A stretch of DNA of 64,000 nt from contig CAWFTG010000011.1 in NCBI GenBank assembly GCA_963818695.1, positions 827,208 through 891,207 on the forward strand, given 5' to 3'. Of this stretch, positions 17,606-25,843 are shown in pieces. The position numbers were made by a program, and so were the translations under genes. The number at the start of each line of letters is the position of its first letter. Positions within the stretch are counted from its first letter, which is position 1. The notes under the pieces were generated by a model. The model was not told where the DNA came from. It made no database searches and was given only the letters and a program-made list of their open reading frames with translations. The DNA is from AP-15 sp963818695 (GTDB taxonomy: Bacteria > Pseudomonadota > Alphaproteobacteria > ATCC43930 > CGMCC-115725).

Positions 17606-18379
17606 TTAGTCGATCGTCTCGGCCATTGGCCGGATCGCGATCCCGCCCTTTTCCAGCTTGTTGCGGACCTGCTCAGCCATTGTCACCGCGGCCGGATTGT
17701 CGCCGTGGACACAGACCGTGTCGATCGAGACCGGGATACGCTTGCCCGAATTACTGATGATCGCGCCTTCGCTCACCATCGCCTGCACCCGAGCGGCGGC
17801 CTCTTCCGGGTCGTGCAATACAGCCCCCGGGAGCTTGCGCGAGACCAGGTTGCCGGTGTCGTCATAGGCCCGGTCGGCGTAGATCTCACGCGCCATTCTG
17901 AGACCCAGCTCGTGCGCCGCGCGTTCGAGCTCGGTGCCGGCCATCACGACATAAATCAACTCGCGGTCGACAGCCGCAAGGGCGCGGCCGATGGCGAGCG
18001 CCGTCGGACGATCGACCGCGGCAAGGTTGGCCAATGTGCCATGCGCCTTGACGTGGCCGACCCGGTGGCCGACCGCCCGCGCCACACCCTGCAAGGCGCC
18101 GATCTGGTAGACGACTATCTTTTCGATGTCCTCGGGCTTCTCGCCCTGGATCTGGCGCCGGCCAAATCCCCAGACGTCGAAAAAGCTCGGATGCGCGCCG
18201 ATCCCGACGCGGTTTTCCTTGGCCCGGCTCACGGTGTCGAACATGACCAGCGGATCGCCGCCGTGAAAGCCGCAGGCGATGTTCGCCGAAGAGACGATAT
18301 TCAGCATCTCGGCGTCGCTGCCCATCGTCCAGGCGCCAAAGCTCTCGCCCATGTCGCAATTGAGATCGATCACGTCCAT
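17606..18379 (-). CDS. pxpA: 5-oxoprolinase subunit A (LamB/YcsF family)
   Basis: A 257-residue protein with the family signature IDLNCDMGESFGAW, then ANIACGFHGGDPLVM, GIGAHPSFFD and a C-terminal DTVCVHGDNPAAVTMAE. PxpA works with PxpB and PxpC to hydrolyse 5-oxoproline with ATP. PxpB and PxpC are not in this window, so its partners must be elsewhere or the protein has another use. It follows cyanase by 19 bases and precedes the MetE-like gene by 24 bases on the same strand, suggesting one transcript. Confidence 0.93.
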   Translation of the reverse strand: MDVIDLNCDMGESFGAWTMGSDAEMLNIVSSANIACGFHGGDPLVMFDTVSRAKENRVGIGAHPSFFDVWGFGRRQIQGEKPEDIEKIVVYQIGALQGVARAVGHRVGHVKAHGTLANLAAVDRPTALAIGRALAAVDRELIYVVMAGTELERAAHELGLRMAREIYADRAYDDTGNLVSRKLPGAVLHDPEEAAARVQAMVSEGAIISNSGKRIPVSIDTVCVHGDNPAAVTMAEQVRNKLEKGGIAIRPMAETID

Positions 18380-18398
18380 CGCGGTTTCCTCGGGTCGT

Positions 18399-18845
18399 TC
18401 AATACTCCTTATATGGGAGAAATTTGCCGGTGAGGGTCAGCTTGACGCGGTCGCCTTTCGGGTCCGACTGCCGCTCGATCGACATGTCGAAATCAATGGC
18501 GCTCATGATGCCGTCGCCGAATTCCTCCTGAATCAATTCCTTCCAGGTCGTGCCGTAGACCTGGACGAGCTCGTAGAAGCGGTAGATCAAGGGATCGGTC
18601 GGCACCGCGCTCGGCAATGATCCGCGGTAGGGAATGTCCTGCAGCAGGCAAGTTTCCTCTTCACCGAGATCCAACAATTTGGCGGCGCGTTCGGCTTGTT
18701 CGGGACGGAGCTTCATCTGGCCCATCAGCGCAGCGGTCAGATAAACCGCCGAGCCGCCGCCGATCTCGGCGACGATTGCCTTCCAGTTCAGGCTCTTAGC
18801 GCGCTTAGTGGCGAGGATCTTGCGGGTCACATCATCACGGGTCAT
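18399..18845 (-). CDS. cynS: Cyanate hydratase (cyanase)
   Basis: A 148-residue cyanase. The catalytic residues are present at Arg89, Glu92 and Ser115 (YRFYELVQVYG and GIMSAIDFDM), matching R96, E99 and S122 of the E. coli enzyme with an offset of seven. It converts cyanate and bicarbonate to ammonia and carbon dioxide as a decamer. The N-terminal helix-turn-helix-like domain (1-75) is also intact. It is the probable first gene of cynS-pxpA-metE-like-purQ. No cynR or cynT is nearby. Confidence 0.97.
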   Translation of the reverse strand: MTRDDVTRKILATKRAKSLNWKAIVAEIGGGSAVYLTAALMGQMKLRPEQAERAAKLLDLGEEETCLLQDIPYRGSLPSAVPTDPLIYRFYELVQVYGTTWKELIQEEFGDGIMSAIDFDMSIERQSDPKGDRVKLTLTGKFLPYKEY

Positions 18846-18940
18846 TGCGTGGCTCCTCTGCAGGCGAGATCCTCACACGGCAGCAAGGCCTGTGCCAATC
18901 TGGAGGTCGCCGCTAGCGCACCAGGCGAAATCGTAATACA

Positions 18941-18987
18941 CCCCAACTCTCCCCCCGCGGGCGGCGAGGGAGAAAGCCCCTCGCCCA
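18941..18987. repeat. Short GC-rich palindrome (family B-like)
   Basis: A hairpin-forming sequence, CTCTCCCCCCGCGGGCGGCG followed by AGGGAGA, between the paiB-like gene and cynS. It resembles one arm of the longer family B elements in the purL-purQ gap and at 21.5 kb and may help terminate transcription. Confidence 0.5.
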
Positions 18988-19006
18988 AGGGATGGGACGC
19001 GCAGTC

Positions 19007-19633
19007 TCAAACCAAATCTCGTTCCCGCATCAAGCGGGCAACGGCATGCGAGTCGGGATCGGAGTGTGATTCAAGTGCGGCGATGACGCCGGGGCGGTCG
19101 GCCGCCGGGCGGTTTTGGCTCAGTTTGTACTTGCCTTCGAGCCGGGTGACGGCGATGTCGAGCCCGACGATGCCCTTCAGCATCGTCTCGACGTAGTCCT
19201 CAGGCAGATCCTGCATTCGCCACGCGACCGGATTGCGGGCCTCGTGACGTTCCGAGAGACGAGCGAGAAACCGGCGCAGCCATTCGTGTTCGTCGACCAG
19301 CCGCACCGTCCCATAGGCATGCACATCAATGTAATTCCAAGTCGGAACGCTCGGCCCGGTTGCGTACCAATTGGGTGAGATGTAGGCGTGGGGCCCGTGA
19401 AAAATCGCCAGCACCTCGCCGCCTCGCGCGAGATCGGCGATTTGCGGGTTGGGGCGGGCTAGGTGACCATGCAGGTGCAGCCGTTCGCCGTCGCGCTCGA
19501 TCAGGAATGGTATGTGGCTCGCCACGAGCCCCGCGCTACCATGGCTGACGAGGAGGCCGAAATCGTACCGCTCGATGTGCTCGAGCAATACTTCCAGGCG
19601 CGCTTCGGTGAAGGCGGGGGGCAGGTAAACCAT
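19007..19633 (-). CDS. PaiB-type FMN-binding negative transcriptional regulator
   Basis: A 208-residue protein of the PaiB family. It begins MVYLPPAFTEARLEVL and carries SHIPFLIERDG, LHGHLARPNPQ, FHGPHAYISPNWYATGPSVP and TWNYIDVHAYG, all typical of this flavin-binding split-barrel group. Members were first named as repressors of degradative genes in Bacillus; whether this one regulates anything is unknown. A further conserved stretch GIVGLDIAVTRLEGKYKLSQN lies at 150-175. It follows the LysE-type gene by 30 bases on the same strand. Confidence 0.93.
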   Translation of the reverse strand: MVYLPPAFTEARLEVLLEHIERYDFGLLVSHGSAGLVASHIPFLIERDGERLHLHGHLARPNPQIADLARGGEVLAIFHGPHAYISPNWYATGPSVPTWNYIDVHAYGTVRLVDEHEWLRRFLARLSERHEARNPVAWRMQDLPEDYVETMLKGIVGLDIAVTRLEGKYKLSQNRPAADRPGVIAALESHSDPDSHAVARLMRERDLV

Positions 19634-19663
19634 TTCGTCTCCCGTTGCCGAGCCTCGGCGGCG

Positions 19664-20296
19664 TCAGCTCATATGCGCGATGAGCGGAGCGGCGAGCAGT
19701 CCCGCCCCGGACAGCAAAAGAATGATCCCCGAGGCGCGGTTGATCCACTTCAGATGTCGCGCGTCAAAGGAACGGAACAGCGAACCCAGTCCGAAGGTGA
19801 GCGCCAGCCACCACAGCATGGAACCGAGCCAAACCCCAAGTACCAGGATCGCTGCGCGGGCGAAGGTGGCGTCGGCGCCGCTGAGGCCGAGGGCGGAAAA
19901 GATGCCGAGGAAGGCGAGGATCGTAATCGGATTGGTCAAGGTTAACGCGAAAGTCGATAGAAAGTCGCGCAACAGGCCTTCGGCATCCGGTTCGGAGGAT
20001 TGCCTTGCTTCAAGCTTGGCCAGCAATGCGGAGCCTCCGACATAGAGCAGGTAGCAGCCGCCGGCGATACGCAGCCATTGGTGGTAACCGATCAGCCAAT
20101 CGGAGACAAAGGTCAGCCCGAACGCGGCGATGAACCCGAAGAGCGCATCCGCCGTCGCGGCGCCGAGCCCGGACACCAAGCCCGCCAGTTTGCCCTCGAA
20201 GATCGTCCGGCGGACGCACATGACGCCGACCGGGCCGACCGGCACGGCGATCACAATGCCGACCGCAATGCCCTTCAGCAGGAATACTAAAAGCAA
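19664..20296 (-). CDS. LysE/RhtB-family translocator
   Basis: A 210-residue inner-membrane protein with about six hydrophobic helices. The N-terminal IAVPVGPVGVMCVRRTIFEG motif is diagnostic for LysE/RhtB amino-acid exporters, and ALTLTNPITILAFLGIFSALG carries the second conserved motif (TNP). It probably exports an amino acid or derivative by proton exchange; the substrate cannot be read from sequence. It is divergent from the glutathione peroxidase gene and upstream of paiB. Confidence 0.92.
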   Translation of the reverse strand: MLLVFLLKGIAVGIVIAVPVGPVGVMCVRRTIFEGKLAGLVSGLGAATADALFGFIAAFGLTFVSDWLIGYHQWLRIAGGCYLLYVGGSALLAKLEARQSSEPDAEGLLRDFLSTFALTLTNPITILAFLGIFSALGLSGADATFARAAILVLGVWLGSMLWWLALTFGLGSLFRSFDARHLKWINRASGIILLLSGAGLLAAPLIAHMS

Positions 20297-20381
20297 TCTG
20301 AAATCCCGCCGCTGCGGCTCGACCGAAGGCGCGCTATACTAGTCGGCATCGTTGCAAACTTTCGCGCCGCCGGAGACCACG

Positions 20382-20879
20382 ATGACTGACACCGATGACG
20401 CCTACCGATTCGAGTTCGTTTCGATCGACGGCGAGCGCCTGCCGCTCGATGCGTGGCGCGGGCGGCCGGTGCTCGTCGTCAATACCGCCTCCTTTTGCGG
20501 GTACACCCCACAATACAGCGATCTCGAAGCCTTATGGCAGCGCTATCGCGATCGCGGCCTCGTCGTGCTCGGCGTGCCGTCCAACGATTTTGGCCGGCAG
20601 GAGCCGGGCTCGGCCGACGAGATCAAGAAGTTCTGCACGACGAATTACTCGGTCGCCTTTCCCCTGACCGAAAAGTACCGGGTCATCGGCGGCGACGCGC
20701 ACCCGTTCTACCGCTGGATCGCGGAAAACCTCGGCGAGGCCGGGGCGCCGCGGTGGAACTTCCACAAATATCTGGTGGGACCCGATGGCCAGCTGGCCGG
20801 CGCGTGGCCGGCGCAAGTCTCGCCGGCCGACCGCCGCATCACCGGCGAAATCGAGCGGCTATTGCCACAAGGGTCTTAA
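20382..20879 (+). CDS. Glutathione peroxidase
   Basis: A 165-residue GPx-like thiol peroxidase. The peroxidatic Cys is in NTASFCGYTPQY (Cys39), with the partners Gln in VPSNDFGRQEPGS and Trp-Asn in RWNFHKYLVG. It has cysteine rather than selenocysteine, so it likely uses thioredoxin or glutathione to reduce hydroperoxides. ATG 20382 is preferred to 20352 because the ten extra residues are not conserved. Length is normal. Confidence 0.95.
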   Translation: MTDTDDAYRFEFVSIDGERLPLDAWRGRPVLVVNTASFCGYTPQYSDLEALWQRYRDRGLVVLGVPSNDFGRQEPGSADEIKKFCTTNYSVAFPLTEKYRVIGGDAHPFYRWIAENLGEAGAPRWNFHKYLVGPDGQLAGAWPAQVSPADRRITGEIERLLPQGS

Positions 20880-20893
20880 CAGATCCTGTCATC

Positions 20894-21469
20894 TCAGTAG
20901 AGGGTGCTGGCAACGTGGCTTATCAGTACCCCTAAGAGGAGGTCGACGAAGACGACAATCCCTGCGGCCGTGGCGGTCGTGTCGAGCGCGACGCGGGCGA
21001 TGAACCACTCGTAGACGAGAACGGCGATCGCAGCGGCGGCCTCGATGGCCTGGGCGGGTTGGGCGCCCAGCACTCCGCTCTCGGTTTCCAGCCCAACCAG
21101 CACAAAGAGCGCGCTCTGCGGCAGCTGTGACCAGTTGTAGGGGACCATGAAATCGAAGAAGCGGTGGGCCCGCCCGATGCGCTGCGTCACGATCAACATC
21201 AGCAGTGGGAACGCGGTCCAGGCGATCACATAGGCGATCGTCTCGACTGTTATGATGACAAGCGCGCCCGAACTCTCCCATTCGGCGACCGTCACTCGCA
21301 TCGACAGCAGTACGAGATAGAGCGGGTAGCTGATGACGGCGGCTCGGAACGAGCGCCAGAACCCGTCCGCCGAGCGGTCGAAATACACCAGTCCGCCACG
21401 GTCGCCGCGCGCCAGCCGCAGCGCACCGATTATCGCCTGTCGTACTTCCAACCATGCCGAAGTCGGCAT
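20894..21469 (-). CDS. Hypothetical multi-pass inner-membrane protein
   Basis: A 191-residue protein with four or five hydrophobic helices, including AAVISYPLYLVLLSMRV, LVIITVETIAYVIAWTAFPLLML and TATAAGIVVFVDLLLGVLIS. The N-terminus (LARGDRGGLVYFDRSADGFWRSFRA) is hydrophilic and resembles the start of a group of alphaproteobacterial proteins of unknown function, distantly Yip1-like. No enzymatic motif is visible. Its stop faces the glutathione peroxidase stop 15 bases away. Confidence 0.7.
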   Translation of the reverse strand: MPTSAWLEVRQAIIGALRLARGDRGGLVYFDRSADGFWRSFRAAVISYPLYLVLLSMRVTVAEWESSGALVIITVETIAYVIAWTAFPLLMLIVTQRIGRAHRFFDFMVPYNWSQLPQSALFVLVGLETESGVLGAQPAQAIEAAAAIAVLVYEWFIARVALDTTATAAGIVVFVDLLLGVLISHVASTLY

Positions 21470-21494
21470 CAGATGGTCACCAATAAGGAAGCCC

Positions 21495-21662
21495 CTGTCC
21501 GCCCCTCAGCGGGGAGAGGGAGGGGCCCAACCCTCACGGGTCCGCGCGAAGCGCGGCCCGCGGACAGGCTCCGGGTTGGGAGGGTGAGATGGGCGGCGCC
21601 ACGAGCCGTCTCGTGGGCCCCCCTCACCCTGCCCTCTCCCCCCGGCCGGCGGGAGGAGAGGG
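21495..21662. repeat. Intergenic inverted-repeat cluster, family B (copy 2)
   Basis: This gap between dapE and the membrane-protein gene holds an arm with GCGGGGAGAGGGAGGGG, a small palindrome GCGCGAAGCGCGG, and the opposite arm CCCCCCTCACCCTGCCCTCT followed by CCCCCC and GGGAGGAGAGGG. The second arm is nearly identical to that in the purL-purQ gap. Confidence 0.75.
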
Positions 21663-21696
21663 TAAATTGACCGTCGGTAGGTCGAATATGCGACAA

Positions 21697-22845
21697 TCAT
21701 TTGGAATGTTCGAAGAACAAGTCCAGGAAGGTATGGTAGATCTCGGTCAGGGTGGCGAGATCCGAGAGCTCGACCCGCTCGTCCACTTTGTGCATCGTCA
21801 ATCCGACGAGGCCGAATTCGGCGACCGGACAATGGGTCCGGATGAACCGCGCGTCGGAGGTGCCGCCAGTGGTGCTGAGTTCGGGCGTCCTCCCGGTGAC
21901 GCGCCGGATCGCCTCGACAAGGCAGTCGCTGAGCATCCCCGGTGCAGCGACAAACGCTTCGCCGCTGACTGAAATATCGAGCGCGTAACGCCCTCCGACC
22001 TCGTCGAGCCTCTGCCTGAGCCAGCGCTCGAGCTGCTCGCTCGTCCAGCAATCGTTGAAGCGAATGTTGAACACCGCACGCGCGGTCGCCGGGATCACGT
22101 TTGTGGCCGGATTGCCAATGTCCATCGTCGAGACCTGCAGCGTGGAAGGCTGGAAATGCTCGGAGCCGCGGTCGAGCTCGGCGGCGGTCAGCGCATGGAG
22201 CATCGCGACGAGACGATGAGCGGCATTGTCCGCGAGATGCGGGTAGGCCGTGTGACCCTGCACGCCGTGCACCGTCAGCCGGCCCGTCATGCTGCCACGC
22301 CGGCCGATCTTGATCATGTCGCCCAAATGCTGCGCACTGGTCGGCTCGCCGACGAGACAGACATCGATCTTCTCGCCGCGCTTCTCGAGCCACCCGAGCA
22401 CCTTGCGGGTGCCGTTGACGGCATCGCCTTCCTCGTCGCCAGTGACCAAGAGGCTGATCGATCCGGTGAAATTCTGCCCGCGCTCGTCGAGATAGCGCCC
22501 CGCCGCCGCAATGAACGCGGCTATTGCTCCCTTCATGTCGACAGCACCGCGGCCGCACAGCGCGCCGCCACGCAGGCTGGCCGCGAAGGGATCGAAAGAC
22601 CAGGCCTCGGCAGTTCCGGTCGGCACCACATCGGTATGGCCGGCGAAGCACAGATTGGGAAGGCCATTGCCGCGGCGCGCGTAGAGGTTATGGACATCGC
22701 CAAAGACCAGACGGTGACAGTCGAACCCCAGCTTTTCCAATGCGGCTGCGACGAGGTCGAGCGCGCCCTCGTCCTTCGGGGTGACGCTCGGGCGGCGGAT
22801 CAGCGCGGCAGCGAGCGCTGCAGGGTCGAGTGCCGTTTCGCTCAT
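21697..22845 (-). CDS. dapE: Succinyl-diaminopimelate desuccinylase
   Basis: A 382-residue M20 zinc peptidase-fold enzyme that removes succinate from N-succinyl-LL-diaminopimelate in lysine and cell-wall synthesis. Metal and catalytic motifs are LCFAGHTDVVPTG, GRGAVDMKGAIAAF, VTGDEEGDAVNGT and the C-terminal GGTSDARFI. Its ATG overlaps the stop of dapD by 4 bases, so the two consecutive pathway enzymes are coupled. Length is typical. Confidence 0.97.
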   Translation of the reverse strand: MSETALDPAALAAALIRRPSVTPKDEGALDLVAAALEKLGFDCHRLVFGDVHNLYARRGNGLPNLCFAGHTDVVPTGTAEAWSFDPFAASLRGGALCGRGAVDMKGAIAAFIAAAGRYLDERGQNFTGSISLLVTGDEEGDAVNGTRKVLGWLEKRGEKIDVCLVGEPTSAQHLGDMIKIGRRGSMTGRLTVHGVQGHTAYPHLADNAAHRLVAMLHALTAAELDRGSEHFQPSTLQVSTMDIGNPATNVIPATARAVFNIRFNDCWTSEQLERWLRQRLDEVGGRYALDISVSGEAFVAAPGMLSDCLVEAIRRVTGRTPELSTTGGTSDARFIRTHCPVAEFGLVGLTMHKVDERVELSDLATLTEIYHTFLDLFFEHSK

Positions 22846-23699
22846 TCCCGCAGCAGTTCGTTGATCGAGGTCCGGGCGCGGGTCCCCTCGTCGACCTTCT
22901 TGACGATGACAGCGCAGTAGAGGCTTGGACCCGGCCGCCCGTCGGGCAGGTCCTTGCCGGGCAACGAGCCTGGCACGACGACCGAATAAGCCGGCACGCG
23001 ACCGATTAGGATCTCCCCGGTGTCGCGGTCGATGATTTTGGTCGTGGCGCCAATAAAGGTGCCCATTGCCAGCACGGCGCCGGTCTCGACAACGACCCCT
23101 TCGACGACTTCGCTGCGCGCGCCGATAAAGCAGTTATCCTCGATAATCACCGGCTCAGCCTGCAGCGGCTCGAGGACCCCGCCGATCCCGACACCGCCCG
23201 AGAGATGGCAATTTTTGCCGATCTGTGCGCAGGAGCCGACCGTCGCCCACGTGTCGACCATCGTCCCGGCATCGACATACGCGCCGACATTCACAAAGCT
23301 CGGCATCAACACGACGTTCGGCGCGATATAGGCGGAGCGGCGCACGATCGAACCCGGCACCGCGCGAAATCCGGCGTCGCGGAAGCGGTTCGACGACCAT
23401 CCGGCGAATTTGGAGGGCACCTTGTCCCACCACTGGGCGTCGCCGTGCTCCGGGTCGCGCGGGCCGCCTGGGATCACAACCATGTCATTGAGGCGGAACG
23501 ACAGCAAAACCGCCTTCTTCAACCATTGATGAACCTGCCAGCCCGTCCTGGTTTTCTCGGCGACTCGCATCCGCCCGGCATCGAGCCCATCGAGCGCCTC
23601 CTCGACCGCGTCGCGATGGGGGCCGCGGCTCTGAGGCCCGAGCCCGTCGCGGGCTTCCCAGGCGGCATCGATAGTGGCGGCGAGATCGGCGTCGGTCAT
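22842..23699 (-). CDS. dapD: Tetrahydrodipicolinate N-succinyltransferase
   Basis: A 285-residue left-handed beta-helix acyltransferase making N-succinyl-2-amino-6-ketopimelate. Hexapeptide repeats are visible from about residue 110 (YIAPNVVLMPSFVNVGAYVD, GTMVDTWATVGSCAQIGKNC) and the active-site region GGVGIGGVLEPLQAEPVIIE follows. ATG 23699 (MTDADLAATID) is chosen; the frame extends to 23768 without conserved sequence. It is the first gene of the dapD-dapE pair. Confidence 0.96.
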   Translation of the reverse strand: MTDADLAATIDAAWEARDGLGPQSRGPHRDAVEEALDGLDAGRMRVAEKTRTGWQVHQWLKKAVLLSFRLNDMVVIPGGPRDPEHGDAQWWDKVPSKFAGWSSNRFRDAGFRAVPGSIVRRSAYIAPNVVLMPSFVNVGAYVDAGTMVDTWATVGSCAQIGKNCHLSGGVGIGGVLEPLQAEPVIIEDNCFIGARSEVVEGVVVETGAVLAMGTFIGATTKIIDRDTGEILIGRVPAYSVVVPGSLPGKDLPDGRPGPSLYCAVIVKKVDEGTRARTSINELLRE

Positions 23700-24149
23700 G
23701 GCTGTCCCGAGTGGTCTAGCATTGTTCGAGGGCGCTGCAAGATGATCGACCCGCCCCTGCAGTGTCAACGCAGCTCAGGCCGCGGAACAGCAGTTTCACC
23801 GCACGGCCTCATCAGAAGCTAGAGGCTGCAGCCCAGGGTCTCTGGCGTCGGCTTTCAGGGAATGACGGATGACCTAGTGATACTGGGATGCTTTGGACTG
23901 AGCGTCTGAGGGCTCGGATTTTAGATGGGTTTCGAAAAATCCCTAACCGGCGGAGGCTGGGGCGGCTATCCAACCGCTGGCGGTCGCCACCCTGATTATC
24001 GCAGTGCGGCAACCGCGTGGCCCCGACATCAAGCAGTAATAATTTCTTGCGCGCGGCCTTTTTTCGATGCGCTAGTTCTCCATTTATCGGAGAATATGCC
24101 GTAATAGCGTGTAGGGCTCGCTATTGGGAGACGAGGAGGGATAGACCAG
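23700..24149. other. 450-base intergenic region, possible degenerate repeat
   Basis: No gene is supported. Around 23831-23868, CCAGGG, GGCTTTC and GGGAATGACGG recur in the order of a REP arm, so this may be a decayed family A element. The last 120 bases before the next gene are AT-rich and end in a GAGACGAGGAGGGA Shine-Dalgarno region, so a promoter for that gene probably lies here, but no clear boxes were picked. Confidence 0.45.
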
Positions 24150-24632
24150 ATGGCGACGTTGGACGAGATTGGGCAGGAAAAGCAGCGGATTTCCGAGCGG
24201 CTGGCGCGGATTGATGCCGAACGGACAAAGCTGGCTGATCAGCTCAATGAACTGGAGATCACCGAGCGGGTGTTGACGCGATTCGGCGGCAGTGCCGATG
24301 CAGCCGAAAGACGGCGGCGGGGACGCCCGGCAAGAACTGCCCCAACAGCCGCCCCGCAGCGCAGGACTCGCAGCAGCCAACAGGCGGCAGCGAGTGTGTC
24401 CTTGAGCGACGCCACTCTGCAGGCTGTCAAGGCGCATTCCGATGGGGCGACCGCGACCGACATCCTCAACCACTTGTCGCGGGAACTCGGCATGACGGTT
24501 CGGCCGAACCACCTCGGTATCGCGCTGCAACGGCACCGGCGTGCTGGCCGGCTCGAAAACCGCGATCAGCGCTGGTATCTGCCCGCATCGGCGCAGCGGG
24601 AGCAGTCAGAGCACGCCGCGATGACAGGCTGA
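24150..24632 (+). CDS. Hypothetical protein: coiled coil plus winged-helix-like C-terminus
   Basis: A 160-residue protein. Residues 1-45 form a charged helix with heptad character (EKQRISERLARIDAERTKLA), followed by an Arg/Ala/Pro-rich linker (about 50-80, RRRRGRPARTAPTAAPQRR). The C-terminal 70 residues contain ATATDILNHLSRELGMTVRP and ALQRHRRAGRLENRDQRWYL, which look like a winged-helix DNA-binding fold. A strong AGGAGG motif precedes the ATG. No named family is recognised. The layout suggests a DNA-binding protein. Confidence 0.72.
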   Translation: MATLDEIGQEKQRISERLARIDAERTKLADQLNELEITERVLTRFGGSADAAERRRRGRPARTAPTAAPQRRTRSSQQAAASVSLSDATLQAVKAHSDGATATDILNHLSRELGMTVRPNHLGIALQRHRRAGRLENRDQRWYLPASAQREQSEHAAMTG

Positions 24633-24789
24633 CCCGACAGGCTCCCAGATGCCGGAATAGGGCCGCAGCAGTCAGTTTTTTCGTGAACCGCGTGCGGCCT
24701 CTGGATGTGATTGGGCGCGGAGGGCGGTTGCGCCCAACCTAAATTTCCACAAGCCAATCGGCCTATTGGCGACCCTCTTCCCGAAGGGC

Positions 24790-25752
24790 CTACTCAATTT
24801 TTAAGAGCCGCTTTGCATTGCCGTTCAGTAGCTTCTCCTTATCTTCCGCGCACAGTGGCAAGGTTTCCGTCCATCTCGCGCCCGGCGGGTTGTCGACAAA
24901 CGGATAGTCGACCGAGAAGAGAATGTGGTCGATCCCCATTTCCATCATGCAGCACAACAGGGCGGGATCGGAGAAGAAGCCGCTCGTCGTAATGTAGAAG
25001 TGCTCGCAGAAGGTGTCGCGGAAGCCCTTGCCGCCCTTGCCGTCCCGCGCCAGGCCCATGTTGATGCGCCAGAGATAAAACGGCAGGCCCTCGCCGAGAT
25101 GGCCGAGAATGATTTTCAGACCGGGATAGGCGTCGAACACGCCGCTCAACACCAGGCGAACGCCTTGCGTTGCGGTCTCGACCGTGAAGCCCCAGGCGGC
25201 GCGCAACAGTGAAGGGTACTGCGCCACATAATCCTTGTAGTAGGCCTCGATGACAGCGGGATGCGGGGTCGAGGGATGCATGTAGAGCGGTACGTCGAGC
25301 GCCTGTGCCCGCTCGAAAATCGGCCAGAACCGTCTGTCGTCGAGGAAGAGCCCGTTCGTCAGCCCGTTTACCAGCGCACCCTTGAAGCCGAGTTTGGTAA
25401 CAGTGCGCTCCAGCTCCTCGGCCGCAGCCTTCGGATCGGGAGTGGGGATTGCAGCAAAGGCGGCGAACCGGTCGGGATGCGATCGCACTGTTTCATAGAG
25501 CCGGTCGTTGGCGCCGCGCGCCAGCCGGACCGCGGTCTCGGCATCCAGTTTCTGCAGCCCCGGATTGGCATGCGACAGCACCTGCAAATCGATGCCGGCC
25601 TCGTCCATTTCCCGCAGCCGCAATTCGCCAACATCGTCGAGACGCTCGACGATCCGCGGCGCAGTGGTCATGTCCAATCCGGTGATATGCCGCTTCACCT
25701 CAGGGTCGAAGTAATGCTCCTCCAGCGCGATAATGTAGGGTTTTGTTGCCAT
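24790..25752 (-). CDS. Amidohydrolase_2 family protein, gamma-resorcylate decarboxylase-like
   Basis: A 320-residue TIM-barrel metal enzyme. The N-terminal IALEEHYFDPEVKRH, SHANPGLQKLDAETAVRLAR, GFKGALVNGLTNG, PLYMHPSTPHP, IILGHLGEGLPFYLWRI and FSVDYPFVDN match the ACMSD/gamma-resorcylate decarboxylase branch, which removes carboxyl groups from aromatic acids without redox cofactors. Substrate is not predictable. ATG 25752 is chosen because the eight residues upstream are not conserved. It is downstream of a ferredoxin and reductase pair on the same strand, in a stretch of probable catabolic genes. Confidence 0.9.
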   Translation of the reverse strand: MATKPYIIALEEHYFDPEVKRHITGLDMTTAPRIVERLDDVGELRLREMDEAGIDLQVLSHANPGLQKLDAETAVRLARGANDRLYETVRSHPDRFAAFAAIPTPDPKAAAEELERTVTKLGFKGALVNGLTNGLFLDDRRFWPIFERAQALDVPLYMHPSTPHPAVIEAYYKDYVAQYPSLLRAAWGFTVETATQGVRLVLSGVFDAYPGLKIILGHLGEGLPFYLWRINMGLARDGKGGKGFRDTFCEHFYITTSGFFSDPALLCCMMEMGIDHILFSVDYPFVDNPPGARWTETLPLCAEDKEKLLNGNAKRLLKIE

Positions 25753-25843
25753 CCGCTCCTCCTCCCATGCAGCCAAGGCACTGATCTACGCCGTTGCGGC
25801 GGTATGCTTCGTTCTGCCAGCTAGATCCAATGAACCACATGCA

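Noticed and set aside
16676..18433. A 585-codon plus-strand frame over the metE-like and pxpA genes
   Set aside because: The two minus-strand genes have clear families and the plus frame is low in conserved motifs; it is a composition artefact.
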